A stretch of 64,000 nt of DNA from Lycocorax pyrrhopterus obiensis (taxonomy: Eukaryota; Chordata; Aves; Passeriformes; Paradisaeidae), in NCBI GenBank assembly GCA_014706295.1, contig JACSVZ010000011.1, forward strand, positions 3,102,663-3,166,662, in the 5' to 3' direction. The position numbers were made by a program, and so were the translations under genes. The notes beneath the pieces are model-generated. The model saw nothing but the letters and a program-made list of their open reading frames with translations. It was not told the origin of the DNA and searched no databases. Shown here one piece after another: positions 12,062 to 22,318 of the stretch. Within the stretch, counting starts at the first letter, position 1, and each line of letters begins with the position of its first letter.

Positions 12062-13377
12062 AGTCTTGAGAGAGCAGTTGTGGAATCTAAATATGGGTTT
12101 TCCAAATTAGGAGTAAAGTCAGGAAAAGATGTAACCTGTAATCCTTTAAGGGTTGATTTTTGAGTACCACCACACAGAGATTCATACAATACCTTCCCCT
12201 TCTGAGGCGACCCCACAGACTAGGAATAAAACCCGTAAAATTAATTGAGCTCCCCACGGAACTTGGAGGATGGGTCAAAAGTATATTTTTTCTCCCAGTC
12301 AGTAGTGAGACACACCATCTCAAAAAACAGCCAGAAAACAGGCCTTGACCTTTCCCCTAATCCTGCATCAATTTCCATTTCAACTCTATTTTCACAAAGA
12401 TTAAGCAAAAGCACTGGATGGCAACTGCATCTGCTGCCAAACTTGTAGCCAACACAAGTCTGAGATTACCCCTTGGCTATTGAATAATTAACATCCTTCC
12501 CTATATCATACCAAATATCTGAAGGATTTCATGTTTCTGTGCTGATAAATTTCTGGGTTTTTGTCCATATTCTCTATTTTCCAGTTCTTCAGTGTTGCTG
12601 AAGGAAGGAAATCTTTTCCGTTTGAAGGAAGGAGAATGCCAAAATGGCAACCTTGTGGTTTCACTTGCAATTATATAAGTTTTGAGTACCCAAGTGGGAT
12701 CCTGAATATTAAGGGTTTTTTGAAAAAATGTTCTCTTGGACCAATTATTAATTGCTCTGTTGAGCAATTAATGATCTTTTATGTCCTATTAGAAGAATCA
12801 TTTAACCACCAGAATCTTGCACCTTTCCTTCATTTTATGTGTCCTGAAATCTGTTCTTCAGCAGAGAACACGCTATGTCTACCACTTGCCTATTTTCTTC
12901 TTGTGAACTTATATCTTTTGATGATATTTCTGTTTGCTTGCATCTCCTTTGAAATTTGAATCCTTGGTCACTGAGATTGTTGTGATGTAGCTTCAGCTCA
13001 GGTGCACTTCATTTTTTTCTGAAAGACAAGTAACAGAAAAGAATGGTTCAGTGTGAACCACAAAGGTTATTTGCTGTTCTTTGCAAAACACGCCCAGAAA
13101 GTCTTCTCAAAATACTTGTTTGTTTAAAAGAGGATTTGAGAGGTTTTGTTATTGCTGCATGCATCTCCCATAATGGGGATTTCATCCTTTCAGACCATGT
13201 GTGCTTTAAATGGATCCCTTCAGGAAGCATTTCTCTGAGTTATTGATGGCTCTAAATTAACACTGTAATAACTAGAAATGGCCCTGACCTCCTGTGCTTT
13301 TGTGATTTGTCTGGAAGGCTCTCCACAGAAGACAGGATGGAGAAGAGAGCTTGTGGTTACACTACAAGGACACACAT
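12062..13377. other. Unique non-coding DNA
   Basis: No recognisable repeat. A 132-codon open frame at 12561-12959 shows no domain and looks like chance. Confidence 0.5.
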
Positions 13378-13640
13378 CCCTTCCTTTCCCTTCCCTTCCC
13401 TTCCCTTCCCTTCCCTTCCCTTCCCTTCCCTTCCCTTCCCTTCCCTTCCCTTCCCTTCCCTTCCCTTCCCTTCCCTTCCCTTCCCTTCCCTTCCCTTCCC
13501 TTCCCTTCCCTTCCCTTCCCTTCCCTTCCCTTCCCTTCCCTTCCCTTCCCTTCCCTTCCCTTCCCTTCCCTTCCCTTCCCTTCCCTTCCCTTCCCTTCCC
13601 TTCCCTTCCCTTCCCTTCCCTTCCCTTCCCTTCCCTTCCC
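13378..13640. repeat. (TTCCC)n/(GGGAA)n pentanucleotide array
   Basis: From 13386 to 13640 there are 51 perfect TTCCC units, preceded by one imperfect unit. The plus strand is all pyrimidine and the minus strand all purine. The unit has no stop codon in any frame, so it creates several false open frames of 120-170 codons. On the minus strand, GGG tracts spaced by AA fit the G-quadruplex pattern throughout. The mirror symmetry also fits intramolecular triplex (H-DNA). Confidence 0.98.
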
Positions 13641-14129
13641 AGAAATGGCTGGAGCCAAGCCAAACACACCATTTATTGGATTACCTTTGGCACAGGGGCC
13701 TTTGGGAGTTACTCCTCCACAGCTGTTACACATGACCACACCACTACATCTCTGTCCTGTTTAGGATTTCAGTGCCAGAAAGAAATCCTGACATCGTAGG
13801 GGAAAAACACGACGCAAGGCTCAGGTGAATGGATGCAGCAGGACGCTGTACCCTTAATATACGCAATTACATTGCAGAGTCAGGGCACTCCTGGAGGCTG
13901 AGAGCCTGAACAATGAGATTCTGAGTCCTGCTGTCGAAGAACTGCCAGAGAAGAACACAGATAATTGACATAATTCTTCCTTTCTGGCCATGTTTAAGCT
14001 GTGTGATGCTCTTATTAAGCTCAGATTTTACCTATTCCTTATTTATTCCCTCAAAGAAAGTAATAAAATGCCTTCTTCAGTGAAGCAGGGGAGTCCACGG
14101 ATTCTGAGCCAGACCCAACAGACTTGTGC
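13641..14129. other. Unique non-coding DNA
   Basis: Nothing recognised between the TTCCC array and the next CR1. Confidence 0.5.
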
Positions 14130-14318
14130 AGAACCCTTAAGGTTGGAAAAGACCTCCAAGGCCACCGAGTCCAAGCTGTGCCCAATCCCCACCTTGTCCC
14201 CAGCCCAGAGCTCTGAGTGCCACCTCCAGCCCTTCCTTGGACACCTCCAGGGATGGGCACTCCAAACCTCCCTGGGCAGCCCCTGCCAAGGCCTGGCCAC
14301 TTTTTCCATAAAAAAATG
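14130..14318 (-). mobile_element. CR1 LINE fragment, 3' end, antisense
   Basis: It starts with 'ggttggaaaagacctccaag', passes 'ccaccttgtccccagcccag' and 'gggcactccaaacctccctg', and ends near 'gccaaggcctggccac'. This subfamily differs in its 3'UTR from the 11.8 kb type and matches the copies at 21.8 and 55.1 kb. The terminal octamer tail is decayed. Confidence 0.93.
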
Positions 14319-17300
14319 AAGTATGAAGGCTCTCACAACAAATAATGTACATTCTCCCAGCTCTCAAATTTCTCTAACAGTTAAATCTATGAGCTTTGTC
14401 TTCACTGATCTCAGTCCTATTCCCTAACATTCATTTCTATTGCCTGCAATTTCATAGGTGCTCAGACAATAATTCCCAGTTTTTAACTCCATCCTGGGCA
14501 TCATGGCATTAAAAGCTTTTGTGTGTAGCACATACATTTCTTGCCGTGCTGGAAGTCCAGCACAATTTGCACCTGCTTGTACAGTTGACTGAGCTAAGAA
14601 ATCTACTCCCTGTTCTCTTACCTGGAAACCAAAGCCAACCACTCGGACATGCAAGATGAATCTAAACAAAAGTTTTGGAGTTCTGCTTTCATATGTCTCT
14701 AGAAATCCATCCTAAAAATTATTTTGCTCACTGGAAGCCTGAGTGCAAACTTCTCATGGCTGTAATTCCTGATTTCAGCCAAGTCAACAGCAGCATGTCT
14801 CAGTGATTTTTATTTTAATCAACGCGTGTAAATTGTAATGGCCAGTTAATTGGCAGCCAGGTTTGTATTTCAATATTCTTATTGATATACTGAAAGTATC
14901 CAAGACTACAGGATTCCTCTACATGTTTTTCTTAAGGCAATGTAGTTTATTTACATGCTTTAAGCAACGCAGCTGCATCCAGGAATGCATTCTAAAAATT
15001 CTTCAATTACCAAAAAATTGTTTAAAAGAAAGCTACAGCCCACATTTCTTTTACCTTATTACTAAAAATAACAGTAATGTTTGCACTTACAGCAGTGCAG
15101 CATTTTTGTAGCCTTAATTTTTAAGCTCATCCAGCTCTCAGTCTCCACCTTTGTATGTGTTGCATATTAATATTATTATTCTTGGCTCCGTTTATAGCTT
15201 CATGAAAACTGTACAACCTACTTTAGTATTCTTTAGTCCTTAACAAGTGAGACTGGGAATTGAGGACTAATCAGTAATGGTTATCTGCCTTTCCTATTTA
15301 AAAACAATAATGATGTTCACTCATCCTGAACAAGGCCTTTAATTAATCATTGTAGTAATGCAGACTGAAGTCCCAGTGTTGCTATCACTGACGCATAACA
15401 GTAATATTAAGTCCTGCTTAAATGCTTTTATTCTGTAAAAGAAATCTTTACATCAAGTCCCAATAATTTGGCAAAATTAAAATATAGCCCCATTGTTCTA
15501 GTTCTTACAGAATTTTCAAGCAGGTGTATTATTTTCAGGCAGGTATTGTTTTTATCCTGTGGGAGCTGACAGCTACATTATTTAAGGGATATGTTTTCAG
15601 GCCTTACATAAATATATTTATATATCTATTCTCAATATATTTTCCTTATATATATATTTAATTCTTATCTTTAGAGACAAATTTCTCCTTCTATAATGTT
15701 TTTCACTCAAGTTTGCAACATAAATCTAAATTCCACAAAGTGTAGCTTAACCTCCAGGTTTGTTTTTTGATTTAAGACTTCCCTGATTTAATGGGCACGG
15801 GAAGAACCCAACTTTGTGCATTACCACACACACTGGTACCCTGATTGACTGAAATGCAATCTTCATCTTCTATTTAGATATGTTCTCTTCCACTACTAGT
15901 TAATAGCCTAATTAGATTAAAAGCTACCCAGTGCATCTTTTTCCACGTGAATAATTCAAATGAAACGACTAATTAAATTCTTCAGGGAAGCACACAGCTA
16001 TTTATGCTGCTACCTCGGAGTTCCCATCACACTGGCCATGCACACATCTCCTTGCTCTGTCACATCTCAGAGCATCCCCCAGGTTGGGAACGCTGCACAA
16101 GGAAGTGCTGTGCAGCTGGATTCTCTGGAGAGCAGGAATCAGTTGTGCAGGGACTTAACAAACTCCAGTTCCTAAGGAAGACAGAAAACAAAACCAAAAG
16201 GAAAGGCATTTCTGCAGCAGCCTGAAATGTAAAGGGCCACATTTAATATACACTGTGCCCTGTGCAGTGTCATACTCTGAAGGCAATGAATTACACAGAG
16301 GTATTGGAGTGTTTAACGCCTCTTTAGCTGGACTCCACATATATTTATTTTTACAGGATTTGATACTTTTTTTTTCCTCAAGCCTTGCCACAGCTACTCA
16401 AGGAAACCCTGGCGAGTACCAGCTTTGCTTTCCATCCTAGATTTTCCACAGTTGTCATGTAACATTCTGGTCCTGCCAACAGAGGAGTGAGTCAGCAAGG
16501 CACAGCGATGACAGTGTTAAAATGAAAATCAAAAATAAGAAAAAAAGAAAAGGAAAAAGGAAGAAAGAGAAGATGAAGGAAAGGTTCTTAGGTTTCCGTT
16601 GGGTGACATGACATTCCAGAGCCGGGGACTGTGCTTTGCATTCCAGGCAGTTGTGGACAAATCTCTTGACCTCTGAGCTTTCAGCACCAAATTAGCAATT
16701 GTGGATGCTGAGTTTTGCCTACCCAGATCATCAGGTCACAAACACACGTATCAGTCGGTGCCTGTGAGGCACCTTGGTAATGTAGAAATCAAAGCACTAA
16801 GTATTTGTCTAGCTGGGTAGAAACCTGGTATCAAGCTCTCAGCATGAAAATTGAACCTGACTTTTAATGAGGCGATTTGGATAGGTGGTCTGGTTTTGAA
16901 CTTAAAAACACTGAGAAACACTTTCCAAGTATATTTTTGTCCTTTTAATTAGAGCCTTTTCTCATTTTTCCAATCCCTTTCAACAACCCTCTAATATTTT
17001 TTCAGCCTTGCCTTTTGAGGGGCAGGCACAAAGTGAGGCAGATATACTGAACAAGGGGATATCAAAGCCTGAATTTCCCCTGTCGCTTTAACCACATGAA
17101 AGCTCTCCAAATGTATTCCCTTGCTCCTCTTAGTGGTTTGTATAATGAGATCAGTGGAAGTGAACACTAACATCTCCCTGTTCCATTTGCAGCTGCTGGG
17201 AGCTGAAGGATAGCTGTGCTATGGTAATGATTCTATTTGAAAAGGGAATATTTGCTACTGCATTCTTTCTTACAGGGCTTTTTTTTTTTTTTTTAATGTT

Positions 17301-17567
17301 CTGACTGTGTTCTCAGCTTTGGGGAGGAAAGGGAGGAAATAGAAGAGAACTAGAGAAAGAGATGATCCCTGCCTCGAAAATTTAAAATCTGATGAGAAAG
17401 AAAGAGGACAGAACTAACTGGTGGTCTCAGAGGACACAGAAAAAATTATGATAGGGTAAGGAGGAAGGAAAGTCTGCGGTTGCTTATCAAGGCAACTTTA
17501 TCTGGAGCTCTGATGTCCAAAATAACTTGTACCAGTCTTCAGAACTGGAACCAGTAAAGTTCTGCAA
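14319..17567. other. Unique AT-rich non-coding DNA
   Basis: No exon or interspersed repeat is recognised. It contains TA-rich DNA at 15.6-15.66 kb, an uninterrupted purine run of 37 bases at 16537-16573, and a T16 run at 17279-17294. Confidence 0.5.
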
Positions 17568-17722
17568 GAATCACAGAATCTCAGAACAGCTTGGGTTGGA
17601 AGGGACCTTAAAGTTCATCCCATCCCACCCCTGCCATGGCAGGGACACCTTCCACTGTCCCAGGCTGCTCCAAGCCCCAATGTCCAGCCTGGCCTTGGGC
17701 ACTGCCAGGGATCCAGGGGCAA
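17568..17722 (-). mobile_element. CR1 LINE fragment, 3' end, antisense
   Basis: The antisense CR1 terminus begins 'tcacagaatctcagaac' and continues 'gggttggaagggaccttaaa', 'ctgccatggcagggacacct' and 'gggatccaggggca', where it is truncated. About 155 bp of pure 3'UTR. Confidence 0.95.
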
Positions 17723-19278
17723 GTCCTGTCCTTGTCTCAAATATTCCTGACATGCTCAATGCCCTCCCTACAACATCCTGTATAAAGCAGCTCTTCACAT
17801 GGTCACCTTCCGTACATATCAGGTGATTTAACAGTTCCAGATATGTTCCACAGATAAAGCCATGACAGCAATAAAACAGTGCCCAAAAAGGCTCCCAAAG
17901 CTGACATAAAATGGGATTTATTTGCTGTATTCTGCACACATCCTGCTGTGATGCCACTCCAGGCTACAGAAGCTGCTGCTTATTCACAAGTATGGAATGC
18001 TTATGCAAGAATGCACCAGTGCTCCCAGACAAGATGCAAACAGTTTTCCTCAGAAGGGGTGTTTTATGATATGTGGATTTTTATGGAAAATACAAAATAC
18101 ACAGACTTTCCCTTTGATAAGTTCCAGCTGAGAAGCAATAGAATTATTTTTATTTTCATACCGATTTTCTTCTCCATACAGAGTAGCCAGGGGGTGTGTC
18201 CCTTGAACATATTATTTTCTCTAATAATACCCAATTTTGAGAGGCTTACTCCCACTCCTGGGCAGTGCAATTGTTAGTCCCTCTTCAGAGATCACTATGG
18301 CTTAATCTTAGTTCTGAAGGAGAGTATCATTAGAGCTCTTTGAATAATTTATTTTTTGATTCAGGTATTGAACCAGGCAATAAAAACTAAGAAAAACTGT
18401 GCAGATCAAGTTAAAACTAAAACTTGCCACTTTTTTCTCATCAATTCTAGAACTTCAGGAGTTTAACTGATTTTGCTCTGCAACTTGAAATGGCCCCATT
18501 TTGTTTCAGGGATGTCTTTGAAAAGCAAAGGAAAATAGGTAAAATTCTGAAACTGTAGGTAGATGAAATATTAGTTGTATTTTATCGTTGGCTCAAAAGT
18601 TAGTCTAAGGCAGAGTAAGAGAAGAGATTGAAACTGAATCATCATCTTCAGGGAATTGTCAGCCTTGTTGATTTTGTCTCTGCTTTACTAATTAATTATT
18701 TTATCTCTGAACACAATCTTGCTGAAGTCTGCGTGTAGCTGGCACTGACCGAATTCAGAGAAAAAATCCAGAATAAAACTACAAAAGGTCTTGTAGGAAA
18801 GCTGTAAGGAAGATTTACACTGACCAGGCAAGTGCATGAGCAGGTAGCAGTCACTAACAGCTGGGCTTTGCCATCCAAATACATATAAATGTCAAATAAT
18901 CAAGAGATCTGTCTCGTTTGTGAGCCTCAGTGAGTTAACTGTTCAGAACTGGACTGGCATCAGCTCACAGCCTACTGAGAGTGATGCTGGAATATCACCT
19001 TGCAGCATTCCATGACCATCTTTTCCTGAGAAATCTCTCTTAGCAGCATTTTACTCTCCTAAATCAGAGAAATCAGACATTTAGGAACATTGTTAATTCC
19101 TGTTCTCTAATTACAGTATGAGCTAAGTGACATATGGGCGCTTAACACACGAGAACAGCTCGTGGGCAAAGAGCTTGGAATGGGGTCTTTGAGGAAATAC
19201 ATGGTTTTGGGGGTGCTTGTGTTAACTAAACCAGGATACAGAAAACAAGCATTAGAAAATATATACACCTCTCGCCTT
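17723..19278. other. Unique non-coding DNA
   Basis: Nothing recognised. A 132-codon open frame at 17879-18277 has no recognisable domain. Confidence 0.5.
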
Positions 19279-19790
19279 CCATGGAATCATGGGATGGTTT
19301 GGGTTGGAAGAGACCTTAAGGAACATCCCATTCCACCCCCCTGCCATGGGCAGGGACACCTTCCACTGTCCCAGGCTGCTCCAAGCCCCAATGGCCAACC
19401 TGGCCTTGGGCACTGCCAGGGATCCAGGGGCAGCCACAGCTGCTCTGGGCACCCTGTGCCAGGGCCTGCCCACCCTCCCAGGGAACAATTCCTGCCCAAG
19501 ATCCCATCCAGCCCTGCCCTCTGGCACTGGGAAGCCATTCCCTGTGTCCTGGCCCTCCAGCCCTTGGCCATTGTCTCTCTCCAGCTTTCCTGCAGCTCCT
19601 TCAGGCCCTGCAAGGCCACACTGAGGTCCCCCCAAAGCTTCTCCTCTCCAGGCTGAACAATCCCAGCTCTGGCAGCCTTTCCTGCCAGCAGAGCTGCTCC
19701 ATCCCTCTGATCATGCTGCTGCCTCCTCTGGGCTCTGTGCAGCAGCTCCAGCTCCTTCCTGTGCTGGCCCCAGGGCTGGAGGCAGCATTT
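19279..19790 (-). mobile_element. CR1 LINE fragment, antisense, about 510 bp
   Basis: Runs from the 3' terminus ('catggaatcatgggatggtt') through the whole 3'UTR ('gggacaccttccactgtccc', 'gggaacaattcctgcccaag'). It continues into the region upstream ('cttctcctctccaggctgaa', 'ccatccctctgatcatgctg') and stops at 'gctccttcctgtgctggccc'. It is the antisense counterpart of the 30.3-30.8 kb copy, and the two look nearly identical over their shared length. Several open frames of 90-160 codons here are shadows. Confidence 0.96.
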
Positions 19791-20381
19791 TGGTCACAAA
19801 AAACTCCCAGATTTAGGCAAGGGGATGATGTGAGTTGTTTCTAGTGTTTGTTGATTAGCTGTTGGTACCTGTGGATGTGCCAGCACTTGTTAGTTCATTT
19901 GAATATAGAATAAAAAAAACCCTTTTCCCTTTTTCTTTATGTAAATGTTTGATGCAGTATGTCATTTCACATAGTCACAATAAAAAAAAATGGATCAAAC
20001 ACGGAAATAGTTGCTTTGTTTGCCAATCAGAGAACAATGCCAGTTGTCAGCATTTGAAATATTATAGAGCCATTTGACATGTGTACAAAAAAGACTGTGC
20101 ATTCTTGACTTGCCTTGTATTGCATCAGCAAACAGAATTACTTAATAGGATTACTATTGAGTCATATTGTACATTTCTATTCCAGTTACAGCCTTTGTGC
20201 ATTGCCTCTCTTTGTACTTTACACATGTAACTGTATTATTAAAATGAAAAATAAAACATTGAAGTGCAGGCTGCTTCATTAAAAAAATATTTATATGGTG
20301 TATCTCAAAAATATTTTGAAACTTGGACAATTACGGTAAAACAAAACTCCACGTGCTAAAATTTAATTTTCATTATTTCAG
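19791..20381. other. Unique AT-rich DNA, 3'UTR-like in character
   Basis: The 20.05-20.28 kb part is AT-rich with closely spaced poly(A)-signal-like hexamers near 20250. No upstream coding sequence is seen, so a real transcript end is only a possibility. Confidence 0.3.
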
Positions 20382-20548
20382 AGAATCCAAGTCTCACAGA
20401 TTGGTTTGACTTGGAAGGGACTTTAAAGGTCATTTCATTCCACCCCCTGCCATGGGCAGGGACACCTTCCACTGTCCCAGGCTGCTCCAAGCCCCAATGG
20501 CCAACCTGGCCTTGGACACTGCCAGGGATCCAGGGGCAGCCACAGCTC
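20382..20548 (-). mobile_element. CR1 LINE fragment, 3' end, antisense
   Basis: The antisense 3'UTR terminus runs from 'gagaatccaagtctcacaga' through 'cccctgccatgggcaggg' to 'caggggcagccacagct', where it is truncated. The CR1 tail is mutated. Confidence 0.93.
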
Positions 20549-21818
20549 ATATTAACACTGAACCTGTTATTTATGCAATGTAGTTAAAAAGTATGGATCA
20601 ATCAAATTCATCATTTGAAAGATCGTTATTTCTATTGGTCTGACCCAAAGGAAATCAGAGCAAAAATGCTCTTGGGGAAGAGTGAAAACTGAAATTACTC
20701 GACAGTGAATGGGCACAGTGTGGGGGATGTTCCTCTCAGGATGCCTGATTGTGGTTGTGTTTTTAAGCTGAAAGCTGGTAATAGCTACCATTTGAATTTT
20801 TGGCAAATAATTGGTTGCAGCTGTAGTTGTTCACATGCACCATTAACTGCCAGAGCATATATGGAAAAAATTCCTGTCTTTTGCAGGGTATTTCATAGCT
20901 CTTCTGCTATAAGACTTACTACCCTAAGATATGAAAACCTTCCCAATTCCAAAGTATTTCCAACTCTCCAAGAAAACAAAAGTCCAACTGTACCTATTGG
21001 AATTCTTCACAGTGGTTAGAAGCAACCATCACTTCTGTTTATAGTACAGGATTATAAATTATATTGAAATATCATTCAGTTAGAGTCATTCTCCAACACT
21101 GCAAGGAGATGGATGGTCTCCAGGGTAAGGTTGTCATAAAAAGGAAAATCAAACCAGCTGAATAATACAATAAGTCTGTGTATCAAGCCAGCTCAACCAA
21201 GCAGTGATAAGAACTGTGGCAGGCTTTGAGGAGCTGGCTGACAGATTTCATTTGTCTGAGTTCAGATCCTGCCCCAGTGTCATATGTCATATCCTCCCAC
21301 CATCCCTTTGGTGTTCTACCAGCACCCCTTCAGGTGCTGTCAGGGGATTAGAAGGAGTCTACCAGTTAAAATGCTTGAATGGATAAGTCAAGAGCACAAG
21401 TAAAGAGCCCATTTCATTTCTTTTTGGGAGTTTTTATATGCCACAGAATTGACACATCTTTTGCATTTGGCTCTGGGATTACACATCTATTAAACTTTAG
21501 GACACAAATGTGCGGTGCAGGGTTGAAATGGGACATAAATAATACATCATATTTTATTTGACATAAATAGTAACGAGAAGGGAAAATGAAGATGGTTAAG
21601 CCCTTTGACAATATCAAGAGTTATCTTTAAATCTGTGACAACTGATGCCACATCTGGAGCCACACATCAGCTATTACCAGCGTCCCTACAATTTAAACAC
21701 AAAGGCCTGTCCACCTGCACAAAATAGAAGTTGCCCGGTGTTCACCACAGTGTTTCCTCTGTGATTTCATTTCCTCATGGATTTTAACAACTTTTGGCGT
21801 TCACTCCACTGAGGTAAC
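20549..21818. other. Unique non-coding DNA
   Basis: No recognisable element. Confidence 0.5.
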
Positions 21819-22308
21819 ACAGAATCCCAGAATGATTCAGGTTGGAAAAGCTTTCCAGGACCATCGAGTCCCAGCTGTGCCCAATGCCCACCTTGTCCCC
21901 AGCCCAGAGCTCTGAGTGCCACCTCCAGCCCTTCCTTGGACACCTCCAGGGATGGGCACTCCAAACCTCCCTGGGCAGCCCCTGCCAAGGCCTGAGCACC
22001 CTTTCCATGGGGAAATTCCTGCTGCTGTCCACCCTGAGCCTCCCCTGGCCCAGCCTGAGGCCGTTCCCTCTCCTCCTGTCCCTGTTCCCTGGCAGCAGAG
22101 CCCGACCCCCCCGGCTGCCCCCTCCTGTCAGGGAGTTGTGCAGAGCCACAAGGTCCCCCCTGAGCCTCCTTTGCTCCAGGCTGAGCCCCTTTCCCAGCTC
22201 CCTCAGCCGCTCCTGGGGCTCCAGCCCCTTCCCAGCTCTGTTCCCTGCCCTGGACACGCTCCAGCCCCTCAGGGTCTCTCTTGAAGTGAGAGGCCCAGAA
22301 CTGGACAC
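21784..22308 (-). pseudogene. CR1 ORF2 C-terminal remnant (reverse transcriptase C-terminal region)
   Basis: A 174-codon frame stays open on the minus strand. Its middle shows the CR1 ORF2 C-terminal signature: 'ERLRELG' near residue 33, 'LEQRRLRGDL' near residue 45, then 'RRRGNGLRLGQGRLRVD' followed by 'ERVLRPWQGLPREVW'. The catalytic part of the reverse transcriptase is absent because the element is 5'-truncated. The apparent start codon is fortuitous and the last residues run into flanking DNA, so this is not a functional gene. Confidence 0.6.
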
Positions 22309-22318
22309 AAGACTTGGT
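21819..22318 (-). mobile_element. CR1 LINE fragment, antisense, about 500 bp, with ORF2 remnant
   Basis: It starts with the CR1 3' end ('cacagaatcccagaatgatt') and the 'ccaccttgtccccagcccag' type of 3'UTR. It then passes through the ORF2 C-terminus to 'gaactggacacaagacttgg'. It is the same subfamily as the 14.1 and 55.1 kb copies but reaches further 5', so it shows the C-terminal coding part. Confidence 0.95.

Noticed and set aside
13220..13799. Several open frames of 125-173 codons on both strands
   Set aside because: They consist mainly of translated TTCCC/GGGAA repeat, which cannot contain a stop codon.
17279..17294. T16 run (also T16 at 32694 and A16 at 47550) as possible tails of processed pseudogenes
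   Set aside because: No coding-like sequence or target-site duplication is associated with any of them.
19162..19656. Open frames of 110-164 codons on both strands
   Set aside because: Shadows of the antisense CR1 at 19279-19790.
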